From Marimonas lutisalis (GTDB taxonomy: Bacteria > Pseudomonadota > Alphaproteobacteria > Rhodobacterales > Rhodobacteraceae), in the NCBI RefSeq assembly GCF_005434965.1, contig NZ_SKCI01000003.1:1-64000 (forward strand): a stretch of DNA of 64,000 nt, written 5' to 3'. Shown here piece by piece: positions 26,702-35,482 of the stretch. The notes beneath the pieces are model-generated. The model was not told the origin of the DNA, did no database searches, and saw only the letters and a program-made list of their open reading frames with translations. How positions within the stretch are numbered: position 1 is the first letter of the stretch; each line of letters opens with the position of its first letter. The position numbers were made by a program, and so were the translations under genes.

Positions 26702-26815
26702 ACTGGACTACCGGCCCGAACCACGCATCACTGTCATCACGCCCGCAGGAGATCGGGCGTTCCTCGGTACAGGGATCGGCATCCTGCCGGTCCAAACACT
26801 CCGAGGAGACACACA
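26702..26815 (+). promoter_or_regulatory. conserved leader of the DUF3489 gene
   Basis: This leader precedes the DUF3489 ATG and ends in ACTCCGAGGAGACACACA, a strong ribosome site. It shares ACTGGACTACC, CCACGCATCACTG, a GC-rich arm pair and the CCGAGGA segment with the orphan sequence at 1-123. Conservation of about 115 noncoding bases in two copies suggests a structured 5' untranslated region or a recombination-related site. Confidence 0.6.
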
Positions 26816-27046
26816 ATGTCCAAACAGAAACAGAGCAAGATTGGAACGGTGCAGGCAATGCTCAAGCGCCCGTCCGGGGCCAGCCTCGACGCGATCTGCG
26901 CCGTCACGGGCTGGCAACCGCATTCGGCTCGGGCCGCCCTGAGCGGGTTGCGCAAGGCAGGCTTCACCATAGATCGCGAAGCCGCCCGGAAAGAAGGGGG
27001 CGACCCGGTTTACCGCATCACCGCTGGACCTGAGGATGCAGCATGA
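26816..27046 (+). CDS. DUF3489 domain protein
   Basis: This small 76-residue protein has the DUF3489 helix-turn-helix-like core: KIGTVQAMLKRPSGASLDAI, CAVTGWQPHSARAALSGLRK, then the short wing GFTIDREAARKEGGDPVYRI. It looks like a compact winged-helix DNA-binding protein. In alphaproteobacteria this family commonly precedes DUF2924 and a large serine recombinase, as it does here. It overlaps DUF2924 by 4 nt (ATGA). A role as accessory or regulator of the recombinase is inference. Confidence 0.85.
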   Translation: MSKQKQSKIGTVQAMLKRPSGASLDAICAVTGWQPHSARAALSGLRKAGFTIDREAARKEGGDPVYRITAGPEDAA

Positions 27047-27450
27047 TACGGGTCAGCGATCTCGAGAACATGGACCGGGCCGCGTTGATGGCGGCCTGGA
27101 CGGATATTGTCCGAAAGCCGGTGCCCAAAGGCATGAGCAAGCCGTTCCTGCGGCGGTTTCTCGCAACGGAGATCCAGACACGCATGTCAGGAGGCCTGTC
27201 TCCCCGCATGCGCAAAGCGTTGGCGCAGGACGAGACCGCTGCACAACGCGCAAGGCGCCCTGGTCTCGAGCCAGGCAGCCGCCTTCTGCGTGAATGGAAT
27301 GGTGTCACCCATGTGGTCGAGGTGACTGACACCGGCTTCGAATGGAACGGACAGAACTGGCGCTCACTGTCGGTGATCGCGCGTGAGATCACCGGCGCAC
27401 ACTGGTCGGGCCCACGCTTCTTCGGGCTGGGTAGGAAGACCTCACAATGA
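27043..27450 (+). CDS. DUF2924 domain protein
   Basis: This 135-residue basic protein of the DUF2924 family starts MIRVSDLENMDRAALMAAW. It has a helical N-terminal half (PVPKGMSKPFLRRFLATEIQ) and the conserved C-terminal block GSRLLREWNGVTHVVEVTDT, then FEWNGQNWRSLSVIAREITGAHWSGPRFFGL. It is translationally coupled to DUF3489 upstream and to the recombinase downstream by ATGA overlaps. The family almost always accompanies this recombinase type, which suggests a recombination accessory factor, but its activity is unknown. Confidence 0.87.
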   Translation: MIRVSDLENMDRAALMAAWTDIVRKPVPKGMSKPFLRRFLATEIQTRMSGGLSPRMRKALAQDETAAQRARRPGLEPGSRLLREWNGVTHVVEVTDTGFEWNGQNWRSLSVIAREITGAHWSGPRFFGLGRKTSQ

Positions 27451-29120
27451 GCCAGCGTCCGAAGATCCGCTGTGCAATCTACACCCGCAAGTCTTCCGAC
27501 GAAGGGCTCGACCAGGATTTCAACTCGCTCGACGCCCAATACGAGGCCTGTGCCGCCTATATCGCCAGCCAGCGTCATGAAGGCTGGAAGCTCGTGCCTG
27601 GGCGCTATGACGATGGCGGGCTGTCCGGGGGCACGCTCGAGCGCCCTGCCCTGCAGCGGCTTATGGACGAGATCGACGCCGGGCGCATCGACATGATCGT
27701 GGTCTACAAGATCGACCGGCTCACACGGTCGCTGGCGGACTTTGCCAAGCTGGTGGAGCGGCTGGAACAGGTGGGGTGCTCTTTCGTTTCTGTCACACAG
27801 GCCTTCAACACCTCTTCTTCGATGGGACGCCTCACCCTCAACGTGCTGCTCTCCTTCGCCCAGTTCGAACGCGAGGTCACCGCCGAACGCATCCGTGACA
27901 AGATCGCCGCCTCGAAGAAAAAAGGGCTCTGGATGGGGGGCGTCCCTCCGCTCGGGTATGATCCGCATCCCGACCGGACCCGGCGGGAGCTGGTTGTGAA
28001 CGCGGCCGAAGCCGCGGTCGTCCGGCAACTCTTCGCCCTCTATGCCGAGCACCGCTGTCTCAATGCAGTCACGCACCACGCAGAGGCGCTGGGTCTGCGC
28101 TCAAAGTATCATGTCTTCGCAAGCGGCCGCACCCAGGGCGGTGGCCGCCTGAGCCGGGGACAGATCCACAAGGTGCTGACGAACCCCGTCTATCGCGGAT
28201 TGATCCGTCACAAAGATCAAAGCTTTGCCGGAAAGCACCCCGCCATTATCGACGCAGATCTGTGGGAGGACGTACAATGCGCGTTGCAGGCTGCCAGCGC
28301 GCGCCGCCGTGGTGCAACTGCCGGGCAGCCATGTCCTGATACCGCTCCCCTGAAAGGCAAAATCCGGGACGAGACCGGTGATCTCCTCACGCCGACCCAT
28401 ACGAAGAAGGGTAGCAAGATCCTTCGCTATTACATCTCCAACCGGCTGGTATCCGGCGGAACCGATCCGACCGGATGGCGCGCGCCGGCCCCTGGCGTCG
28501 AGGCCGCCATGGTCACGCTCGTTGCCGATCACCTTGACAATTGTGCCAATCGCCACGCGCTTCTCAAGGAATGTGATGTCAGCCTGTCGGGCGCCATCGT
28601 GGATCGAACCATCGAACTTGCGCGGTACGTTCGCGACGCAGGCATCCGGGAGGCGGCTGCGCTGATCGAAACTGCAACACTGGGCAATGGTCGTATCGAC
28701 GTCCAGCTTTCCTCTCGGGCCCTCGCGGCGGGTCTCGGTCTTGCAGTCGATACCCTGAACCCGGAGGTTCTCCGGTTCAATAATCCGTTCACGCATCGGC
28801 GGCGCGGTGTCGAGATGAAGATCGTGGCGGGCACACAGAAGCCCGTGCCGGACGTCGCATTGCTCCGTGCGCTGCGCAATGCGCATTGCTGGGCGGATGC
28901 CATCAAATCCGGAACCGCACTGAAGCGCCTCGCCTCAGACATGAATCGGACAGAGCGCTATCTGGCCAGGATCATCGCCTTGTCGGGTCTTTCGCCCAAA
29001 ATTCAGGCGGCGATCATTGACGGCTCCCAGCCCGACGGCCTCACGGTCCGACGTCTTTTGAAGACGAACCTGCCCCTGGACTGGGCCGAGCAGGAAAGGC
29101 TCCTCGGCTTCGAAGGCTGA
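27447..29120 (+). CDS. large serine recombinase (resolvase/invertase family)
   Basis: This 557-residue recombinase has the resolvase catalytic domain at residues about 8-150 (IYTRKSSDEGLDQDFNSLDAQ with the nucleophilic Ser, VYKIDRLTRSLADF, SFAQFEREVTAERIRDKIAA). The recombinase domain covers about 165-270 (GYDPHPDR... to KVLTNPVYRGLIRHKDQSFAGKHPAIID). The usual zinc-ribbon cysteines are absent in the following segment (LKGKIRDETGDLLTPTHTKK), which appears to be a subfamily trait. A C-terminal extension ends in LTVRRLLKTNLPLDWAEQERLLG. It probably integrates or excises the element; the attachment site is not known. Confidence 0.92.
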   Translation: MSQRPKIRCAIYTRKSSDEGLDQDFNSLDAQYEACAAYIASQRHEGWKLVPGRYDDGGLSGGTLERPALQRLMDEIDAGRIDMIVVYKIDRLTRSLADFAKLVERLEQVGCSFVSVTQAFNTSSSMGRLTLNVLLSFAQFEREVTAERIRDKIAASKKKGLWMGGVPPLGYDPHPDRTRRELVVNAAEAAVVRQLFALYAEHRCLNAVTHHAEALGLRSKYHVFASGRTQGGGRLSRGQIHKVLTNPVYRGLIRHKDQSFAGKHPAIIDADLWEDVQCALQAASARRRGATAGQPCPDTAPLKGKIRDETGDLLTPTHTKKGSKILRYYISNRLVSGGTDPTGWRAPAPGVEAAMVTLVADHLDNCANRHALLKECDVSLSGAIVDRTIELARYVRDAGIREAAALIETATLGNGRIDVQLSSRALAAGLGLAVDTLNPEVLRFNNPFTHRRRGVEMKIVAGTQKPVPDVALLRALRNAHCWADAIKSGTALKRLASDMNRTERYLARIIALSGLSPKIQAAIIDGSQPDGLTVRRLLKTNLPLDWAEQERLLGFEG

Positions 29121-29484
29121 TCATCGCTTCCTGTTCGAATTGACGTGCTCCCTGTTGCGCCCAGACTATTCCCTGTTCCAAGAAAAAAATTCCCTGTTTC
29201 TGCCTTTAGGGAAATCAGATCACAAACCGTTGGTTTCCAAAGCATAATTGCATATCGAGATGCCGCCATTGCCTGAAAACATCCGCAATTCCCTGTAAAT
29301 CGAGCCATAACAGGGAAATACGCGAAAAAGCGGACCCACCATTCCGGCGCACTGAGACTTCGGGGAATTTTACTCAATGGAATGCAAAGTTATGTGTCTC
29401 TGAACGTCGCAGAGCGACGTAAGCGTCGGGAATTCCGCGGGAATTCTACGCGAAATGGACACCGGAATGCGAGACGAATGTCGG
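29121..29484. repeat. TTCCCTGTT repeat cluster downstream of the recombinase
   Basis: This noncoding tail of 364 bp holds repeats of TCCCTGT in direct orientation at 29149-29156 (TCCCTGTT), 29169-29177, 29190-29198 and 29289-29297 (TTCCCTGTA), plus a related TTCCTGTT at 29128-29135. Inverted copies occur at 29208-29213 (AGGGAA, partial) and 29310-29317 (ACAGGGAA). The pair 29289-29296/29310-29317 forms an 8 bp inverted repeat with a 13 bp spacer. Such clustering behind a serine recombinase fits a recombinase-binding or att region. The rest, up to the tRNA gene, shows nothing else recognisable. Confidence 0.6.
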
Positions 29485-29574
29485 TGGCGGAGCGGAAGGG
29501 ATTCGAACCCTCGAGACGGTTTCCCGCCTACACACTTTCCAGGCGTGCGCCTTCGACCACTCGGCCACCGCTCC
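29485..29574 (-). tRNA. tRNA-Ser (anticodon GGA)
   Basis: The minus strand folds as a class II tRNA: acceptor stem GGAGCGG/CCGCTCC, D-arm GCCGAGTGGTCGAAGGC, anticodon stem-loop CACGCCTGGAAAGTGTG with GGA in the loop, a long variable arm, T-arm GAGGGTTCGAATCCCTTC, discriminator G and an encoded CCA ending at 29485. It reads UCC/UCU serine codons. It lies 364 bp beyond the recombinase stop, a common place for element borders, but no duplicated tRNA end was found in this window. Confidence 0.96.
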
Positions 29575-29635
29575 GCCGACGGGTCTAGCGAAAATCGGCA
29601 GGGACGCGCAAGGGGCAAAGGGTAAAAACCCCGGC

Positions 29636-30352
29636 TTAATCCAGATGGATGTTCACCCGGCGGTTCTGCTTGCCCTTGTTCTCGATCTTGCCCAGCCGGA
29701 TCCGGCCGATCTCGGCGGTGCGCGCCACATGGGTGCCGCCACAGGGCTGGAGGTCGACCTGGTCTTCGCCCGCGCCGATCCGGACCAGCCGGATGCGCCC
29801 GGCCCCGCGCGGCGGCTGCACCGACATCGTCTTGACCAGGCCCGGATTGGCCTCCAGTTCCGCGTCGGTGATCCAGTCCTGGCTCACCGGCAGGTCCCGC
29901 TCGATCAGGGCGTTCAGGGCCTCTTCGATGGCGTCACGGTCCTCGGGCGGTTCGGGCATCAGGAAATCCAGCCGCCCCTTCTCGGTGCTGATCTGCCCAC
30001 CGGTCACCGGCAACGGCAGCACCACCGACAGAAGATGCAGAGCGGTGTGCACCCGCATGTGCCGGTGCCGCCGCTCCCAGTCCAGTTGCTGCAGCACCGT
30101 CGTCCCTACGGCGGGCAAAGGCTGCGGCTCGGCGGGCACCAGCACGATCTGCCCCCGCTCAGCCTTGACCGTCGTGGCGACCTCAAGCGCGCCACCTGAC
30201 CATTCCAGCCGCCCATTGTCGCCGGGCTGGCCGCCGCCTGTGGCGTAGAAGATCGACCGGTCCAGCACGATGCCGCCCTCGGGCGTATGCGCCACCACGG
30301 TCGCCTCGGCTTCGCGCAGATAGGCATCCTGCAGGAATTGCGTCTCGGTCAT
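29636..30352 (-). CDS. alanyl-tRNA editing protein, AlaX type
   Basis: This 238-residue stand-alone editing domain hydrolyses misacylated Ser- or Gly-tRNA(Ala). The zinc-binding motifs of the AlaRS editing domain are both present: HTALH (RVHTALHLLS, residue about 101) and CGGTH (LQPCGGTHV, residue about 207). The N-terminal beta-barrel part has LDRSIFYATGGGQPGDNG. It overlaps the upstream mscS gene by 4 nt and sits last in the cysK-mscS-alaX run. Confidence 0.9.
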   Translation of the reverse strand: MTETQFLQDAYLREAEATVVAHTPEGGIVLDRSIFYATGGGQPGDNGRLEWSGGALEVATTVKAERGQIVLVPAEPQPLPAVGTTVLQQLDWERRHRHMRVHTALHLLSVVLPLPVTGGQISTEKGRLDFLMPEPPEDRDAIEEALNALIERDLPVSQDWITDAELEANPGLVKTMSVQPPRGAGRIRLVRIGAGEDQVDLQPCGGTHVARTAEIGRIRLGKIENKGKQNRRVNIHLD

Positions 30353-32769
30353 CTTTCCCCCCCGTCGGCATCCGTATCGCCATCTCCCAGATCGTCCAGA
30401 TCCAGATGGCCACGGTCGGCGGGCTCGGCCTCTGCCACCGCGCTGTCCCCTGCCGGGCTATTGCCAGTCAGCGTTTCGGGGTTGCGCAGCCAGACGTCGC
30501 GCTGTGCGAACGGAATCTCGATGCCTTCCTCGGCAAAGCGTTTGGCGATCTCGTGGTTCATGTCCGATTTTACGCTCAGCACGTAATTCACGTCCTTCAG
30601 GATCGCGCGGATCTCGAAATCCAGGCTGTCGGCGCCGAAGCCCTGGAACACCACCGACGGAGCCGGGTTCATCAGGACCATCGGATGCGCCTTGGCGATC
30701 TCCATCAGGATTCCCTCGACCCACTTCGTATCAGTGCCATAGGCGACGCCCACCGGCACGATCACCCGGCCCACCGTGTTGCCGCGGGTAAAGTTGGTGA
30801 CCGTCCCGGACACCAGATCGGCATTGGGCACGATCACGTCGGTCCGGTCGAAGGTCTCGATCCGGGTGGACCGCACCGAGATGTCGCGCACATAGCCCAT
30901 CTGCCCACCGACCTCGATCCAGTCGCCCTCGGAAATCGGCCGCTCGATCAGAAGGATGATACCGGAGACGAAGTTCGACACGATATTCTGAAGGCCGAAA
31001 CCGATGCCCACCGACAAGGCCCCGGCCACGATTGCAAGCGAACTCAGGTCGATCCCGGCCGAAGTGATGGCGAGGATGGCTGCCAGGAATATCCCCACAT
31101 AGCCCACGCCCGAAACCAGCGCGTTCTGCCCACCAACATCCATCTTGGTTTTCGGCAGCACCGTGTTCTTCAGCGTGCCCTGCAACAACCGCGTGATCGT
31201 GTAACCGATCACGAACACGATCGCGAAAACCAGGAAATCCGACGGGCTGATCCGCGTATCGCCGATCACGAACCCTTCTTTCACGCGCGTCCACAATTCG
31301 TCCAGCTCGGTGCTGCGCGCGCCCCAGATCAGGGCAAAGAACGGCGCGGACACGATCGCCAGCAGGAACCCTGCCAGAACCGGCACCAACCCTTCGCGTG
31401 CATCCTCGTCACCGCCCCGCACGAACACCCACAACTCGGCCATAAGCCGTTGCAGGATCATCAGCAGCGCGAACAACAACAGCGAGAACATCGTCGAGAA
31501 AGTCAGCACACGCGACGCCTCGAGATAGCCAAGCGCCGAAAGCGCCGGTCCCGCGAACGCTACCAGGACCAGGGCCTGCCCCAACAGGATCAGCAGCCGG
31601 TCGATGTATCTCGGCGCCTCCGTCGCTTCGCCGGTTTTTCTCTTTCCATGCTCACGCAGCAGACGCGACATCCTCCAGACCAGCAGCGCCGCAGGAACGA
31701 CAAGGGCGAAATTAACGATCGCAACCGTTGAATCCGCCCACGCCTCGAACTGCGCAACCACCCGCAAGATCAGCGACAAACCAAGGACAAGACCGATCAG
31801 GCCGGCAACGACCCGGCCCTCTCTACGCTGCTCGGGGGGCAGGTCCAGAACCGGAATATCCCGCTCGACGCGGGGAAAAGCGCGCAGGCCGATCCACATG
31901 GCTCCGAACAACAGGAATCCCGCGGGGGCAAGACTGGCGAGGATCTGGTCAATCCGCAGCCCCGGAAGACCTGTCAGATAGGCCGCTTCGATCAGCATCA
32001 GAAGCGCTATGTTCATCACGATGGGCTGACCAAGCGATACGATGAACTCCACCAGCCAACGGCCCGATGACCGGCCCTTGTCGTGAATTCTGCGCGTCAG
32101 GCGCGCAAGCCAGTGATGCCCGCGCAACAGCAACACGAACGCGATCAGCGAGATCACGATCACGGCCGGCAGGAAGCTGGTGAACCGCTCCCGCTGCACC
32201 GGGTTGTTGAAGGCAATCGAAGCTTCGCCCCAGATGTTGTGGACCGCCGTCCGAAGCGACGCCAACGCCCTTGGCCAATAGGCCGGATTCAGCGGTGACG
32301 GCCCACGCTCCAACAACTGGCGCGATTGCCGTTCCCGCAGGATGCCGTCGACCCCCCGGATCAGGCCATCGGCCCTGGTATAGGCCAATTCCGCCGTCTT
32401 GCCCGGCGTGCGCAACTCGGACAGGCGTTGATTCAACTTGGCGCGGCTCTCCGCGATTTCGGGCGGCTCGTCGCCTTCCTCTGGCTTGGGCCCCAACGCG
32501 GCCAACTGCTCCTCGATGGTTTGGATCGTGGCGGCGTTGGCCGATTGTGCATCGACGAACTGCGAGCGCCAGTCGACCAGCTGCAGCCGCAACTCCTGGA
32601 ACGCGGCGTCCGAGGCCCGGCCAGCTTCGATCGCCTCTTCGGCACGGGTCGCTGTCCGCTCCCAAGCCTCGAAATCGGGCAAGCCGTTCCTGTCCTGCGC
32701 CAGCGCATTGCCGGCAATCAGGGTTAGAGCCAGCGGCAACCAAAGGAAAAATGCGCGTAGGTGTCTCAT
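30349..32769 (-). CDS. large MscS-family mechanosensitive channel with DUF3772 domain
   Basis: This 806-residue protein has a signal peptide (residues 1-25), a periplasmic helical DUF3772-type domain (about 30-170) and roughly eleven hydrophobic helices. The MscS pore helix and beta domain occupy the last third: SLAIVAGALSVGIGFGLQNIVSNFVSGIILLIERPISEGDWIEVGG at about 575-620, then RSTRIETFDRTDVIVPNADLVSG. The C-terminal tail is acidic (DLDDLGDGDTDADGG). It would act as an inner-membrane osmotic release valve. The ATG at 32769 overlaps the cysK stop by 4 nt. Confidence 0.9.
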   Translation of the reverse strand: MRHLRAFFLWLPLALTLIAGNALAQDRNGLPDFEAWERTATRAEEAIEAGRASDAAFQELRLQLVDWRSQFVDAQSANAATIQTIEEQLAALGPKPEEGDEPPEIAESRAKLNQRLSELRTPGKTAELAYTRADGLIRGVDGILRERQSRQLLERGPSPLNPAYWPRALASLRTAVHNIWGEASIAFNNPVQRERFTSFLPAVIVISLIAFVLLLRGHHWLARLTRRIHDKGRSSGRWLVEFIVSLGQPIVMNIALLMLIEAAYLTGLPGLRIDQILASLAPAGFLLFGAMWIGLRAFPRVERDIPVLDLPPEQRREGRVVAGLIGLVLGLSLILRVVAQFEAWADSTVAIVNFALVVPAALLVWRMSRLLREHGKRKTGEATEAPRYIDRLLILLGQALVLVAFAGPALSALGYLEASRVLTFSTMFSLLLFALLMILQRLMAELWVFVRGGDEDAREGLVPVLAGFLLAIVSAPFFALIWGARSTELDELWTRVKEGFVIGDTRISPSDFLVFAIVFVIGYTITRLLQGTLKNTVLPKTKMDVGGQNALVSGVGYVGIFLAAILAITSAGIDLSSLAIVAGALSVGIGFGLQNIVSNFVSGIILLIERPISEGDWIEVGGQMGYVRDISVRSTRIETFDRTDVIVPNADLVSGTVTNFTRGNTVGRVIVPVGVAYGTDTKWVEGILMEIAKAHPMVLMNPAPSVVFQGFGADSLDFEIRAILKDVNYVLSVKSDMNHEIAKRFAEEGIEIPFAQRDVWLRNPETLTGNSPAGDSAVAEAEPADRGHLDLDDLGDGDTDADGGER

Positions 32770-33806
32770 TCTTCGACAAAGACCCCCGGCAGGTTCTTGG
32801 GCACCCGGTCCAGCCAAAGCGGCACGGGCAGCTCCTTTTCTTTCAGGAAGTCCGGGTTGAACAGTTTCGACTGGTACCGGGTGCCGTAATCACACAGCAC
32901 CGTCACGATCGTATGGCCCGGGCCCATCTCGCGGGCCATGCGCACGGCACCGGCCACGTTGATGCCGGACGACCCGCCGAGGCACAACCCTTCATGCTCC
33001 AGCAGGTCGAATACATAGGGCAGCGCCTCGTCATCGGGCACCTGGTAGGCCATGTCGGGCGTGAACCCTTCCAGGTTCTTGGTAATGCGCACCTGCCCGA
33101 TCCCTTCGGCGATCGAGCTTCCCTCCATCGCGATCTCGCCGGTGGTGTAATAGCTGTAAAGCCCCGCACCCATCGGATCGGCCAGGCCGATCTTCACGCC
33201 CTTGGGCTGAAGCGCCATGCCGACCCCGGCAAAGGTACCGCCCGATCCGACCGCACAGATGAACCCGTCGACCTTGCCGTCGGTCTGCGCCCAGATCTCG
33301 GGGCCGGTGCCCTCGATATGCGCCTGCCGGTTGGCCACGTTGTCGAACTGGTTGGCCCAGATCGCGCCCCTGGGCTCGGTCTTGGCCAGCTCTTCGGCCA
33401 GGCGGCGCGAGTAATGCACGAAATTGTTGGGGTTGCGATAGGGCGCCGCCGGCACCTCGATCAGCTCGGCGCCCGCCAGGCGCAGCATGTCCTTCTTTTC
33501 CTGGCTCTGCGTATCCGGGATCACGATCACCGTCTTGAAGCCCATCGACGCGCCGACCAGCGCCAGCCCGATCCCGGTGTTACCCGCGGTACCTTCCACG
33601 ATCGTGCCGCCGGGCTGCAGCTCACCGCGCGCCACTGCATCGCGGATGATGTAAAGCGCCGCCCGGTCCTTGACCGACTGGCCGGGGTTCAGAAACTCGC
33701 ATTTACCCAGGATGGTGCACCCGGTCGCTTCGCTCACCTGGCGCAGCTTGATCAGCGGCGTGTTGCCCACCGCCTGCGAAAGATCCTGTGCAATCGGGGA
33801 TGTCAT
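32766..33806 (-). CDS. cysK: cysteine synthase A
   Basis: This 346-residue PLP enzyme makes cysteine from O-acetylserine and sulfide. The PLP Lys lies in NPGQSVKDRAAL (about residue 46), the substrate loop in EGTAGNTGIGLA, the phosphate loop in VGSGGTFAGVG and the PLP-nitrogen site in LGGSSGINV. It lies next to trgB and trgA, the order described for the Rhodobacter sphaeroides tellurite-resistance locus, where cysK contributes to resistance. It overlaps mscS by 4 nt. Confidence 0.93.
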   Translation of the reverse strand: MTSPIAQDLSQAVGNTPLIKLRQVSEATGCTILGKCEFLNPGQSVKDRAALYIIRDAVARGELQPGGTIVEGTAGNTGIGLALVGASMGFKTVIVIPDTQSQEKKDMLRLAGAELIEVPAAPYRNPNNFVHYSRRLAEELAKTEPRGAIWANQFDNVANRQAHIEGTGPEIWAQTDGKVDGFICAVGSGGTFAGVGMALQPKGVKIGLADPMGAGLYSYYTTGEIAMEGSSIAEGIGQVRITKNLEGFTPDMAYQVPDDEALPYVFDLLEHEGLCLGGSSGINVAGAVRMAREMGPGHTIVTVLCDYGTRYQSKLFNPDFLKEKELPVPLWLDRVPKNLPGVFVEE

Positions 33807-33863
33807 GGCGCGCTCCTTGATACTGCCCTGCCCTGTCAGGTGTAGGCGCTCGCCCCGGGGAAC

Positions 33864-35015
33864 TCAAGCGGGCGCAGCCGCCCCGCCCGCCTCGGCGCGC
33901 AGCCGCGCGCGCTCCCGCTCCAGCCACAGAAGCGAAACAACCAGCGGCCCGTTATCCACCTCGCCATCCCGCAACAGCGCCATGGCCGCGTCAAAGCTCA
34001 GGACATGGCTGCGAATATCCTCATGCTCCTGGTCCAGCCCGCCAAAACCCGCGGCGTCTTCCGGCAGATCGGCCAGCCCCAGCAGCGAATGAAACCGCTC
34101 GGTCGAATAGCCGGGCGAGGCGTAATAGCTGCCGATCTTCTCGAACGCCCGGATCGTCAGCCCCGCCTCCTCCTCGCTTTCACGCGCGCCGGTCAGTTCG
34201 GGCGATTCCACCCCTTCCATCCGGCCAGCCACGGGTTCCAGCATCCAGGGCTTGCGATCTCCGCGCGCATAGGCACCCATGCGGAACTGCTCGATCAGCA
34301 TCACCCGGTCGCGCACCGGATCATAGGGCAGAACCGTCACCGCATCGCCCACCACGAATACCTCGCGCGTTACCCACTCGCTCATCCCGCCACGGTACAG
34401 TGGATGCCGTAACCGGTAGCGCCGGCTGATGAAAAAGCCCGAATGCAAAGGCTCTTCCGCGTCCTCCTCGACCGCCTCGCGCCCGGTGTCCTGGCGCACC
34501 CGTGCCGGTACATCCTCGCGCTCTGCCGCGAGTTGCGCCGCGGCGCGGGTCTGGATCATGGGGTAACGCGCGGCCAACTCGGCGCCGTCCAGCACCCCGA
34601 AATAGCTCATTACCTCGCGTGCGCTGTGGCGCGTCAGCGGCCAGTGGTCGCGCACCCAGGCCTCCAGTGACCAGTCCGCCCCCGCCATCCAAAGGCCCGG
34701 TTCCGGAAAATAGACCTTTGCCGCCACCGCGCCCTCGTCCGTCTCGACCGTCACGTCCGCCAGAGCATAGCCAAAGCCCAGCTCGTAGAAATCCAGCCGC
34801 GCACGCGCATCACCGGGCACCGCGCGCAGAACCACGCCGTTCGCGACAGCCCCCGCGCTTTTCTGGATCAGCGGAAACCCGTGGCCCTCGGCCCATGTCA
34901 CCCGGTGGTCCCGCAACGCCCCCGGAACAGGCCTCAGGTCCTGTGGCGCGCAACCGGCCACGATCTCCAGCAAGGGCGCGTGGCACAGCGTGCCATAAAG
35001 AAAAATACTATCCAT
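33864..35015 (-). CDS. trgB: TrgB-like gamma-glutamylcyclotransferase/NUDIX fusion
   Basis: This 383-residue protein joins an N-terminal gamma-glutamylcyclotransferase-like (AIG2) domain (FLYGTLCHAPLLEIV, residues 4-18, to about 120) to a C-terminal NUDIX hydrolase domain. The NUDIX part has EPVAGRMEGVESPELTGARESEEEAGL near residues 270-300, close to the Gx5Ex7REUxEExGU box. Rhodobacteraceae TrgB has the same architecture and is tied to tellurite resistance. An ADP-sugar pyrophosphatase activity is likely for the NUDIX half. It lies 26 nt after trgA. Confidence 0.85.
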   Translation of the reverse strand: MDSIFLYGTLCHAPLLEIVAGCAPQDLRPVPGALRDHRVTWAEGHGFPLIQKSAGAVANGVVLRAVPGDARARLDFYELGFGYALADVTVETDEGAVAAKVYFPEPGLWMAGADWSLEAWVRDHWPLTRHSAREVMSYFGVLDGAELAARYPMIQTRAAAQLAAEREDVPARVRQDTGREAVEEDAEEPLHSGFFISRRYRLRHPLYRGGMSEWVTREVFVVGDAVTVLPYDPVRDRVMLIEQFRMGAYARGDRKPWMLEPVAGRMEGVESPELTGARESEEEAGLTIRAFEKIGSYYASPGYSTERFHSLLGLADLPEDAAGFGGLDQEHEDIRSHVLSFDAAMALLRDGEVDNGPLVVSLLWLERERARLRAEAGGAAAPA

Positions 35016-35041
35016 TAAACCAATGCCTTAACGGCGCAGGC

Positions 35042-35482
35042 TCATGCCCAACGGCGATGCGCATATTCCGCGATAATGCCACTCAGAACACCCCCAACGA
35101 ACAACGTCAGCAGGATGTTCAGATGCAGGAGATTGTTGCCGTAATTGATTGCCTGCTGGAACATGTCCACCAGCGCCTCGATCGGCCCGCCATAGCGCCG
35201 CGCCAGCGACAACCGCAGCATTTCATTGAACGCCTGCACGAAAATAGCCCAGAACACCAGCGCCGCGGCTCCAGTCAGGCCAATGCTGAAGGCGGTGACG
35301 TAATCGGTGCCCACACGGTTGCCGATCACCACCCAGCCGCACAACGCCGCCAGCACCAGGTTGACCGTGCGGAAATAGCCGAACTGCGTGTAGTCGGGCA
35401 TCACCGCCATCACCTGGCTGGTCACGATCCACGCTAGGATCATCAGGCACACGGCGGCTGTAAGGCGGGCTGTCGTCGGCAT
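35042..35482 (-). CDS. trgA: TrgA family membrane protein
   Basis: This 146-residue protein has four hydrophobic helices: residues about 7-27, 41-56, 63-86 and 121-139. It ends IIAEYAHRRWA and matches the TrgA family of the R. sphaeroides tellurite-resistance locus in size, topology and neighbours (trgB, cysK). Its start overlaps the stop of the cfa gene by 1 nt (TGATG), so it is co-translated with it. Confidence 0.85.
   Translation of the reverse strand: MPTTARLTAAVCLMILAWIVTSQVMAVMPDYTQFGYFRTVNLVLAALCGWVVIGNRVGTDYVTAFSIGLTGAAALVFWAIFVQAFNEMLRLSLARRYGGPIEALVDMFQQAINYGNNLLHLNILLTLFVGGVLSGIIAEYAHRRWA

Noticed and set aside
29485-29574. tRNA-Ser as the integration site of the mobile element
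   Set aside because: No repeated tRNA 3' end was found at the other side of the element, and large serine recombinases often use other sites. The adjacency alone is not enough.
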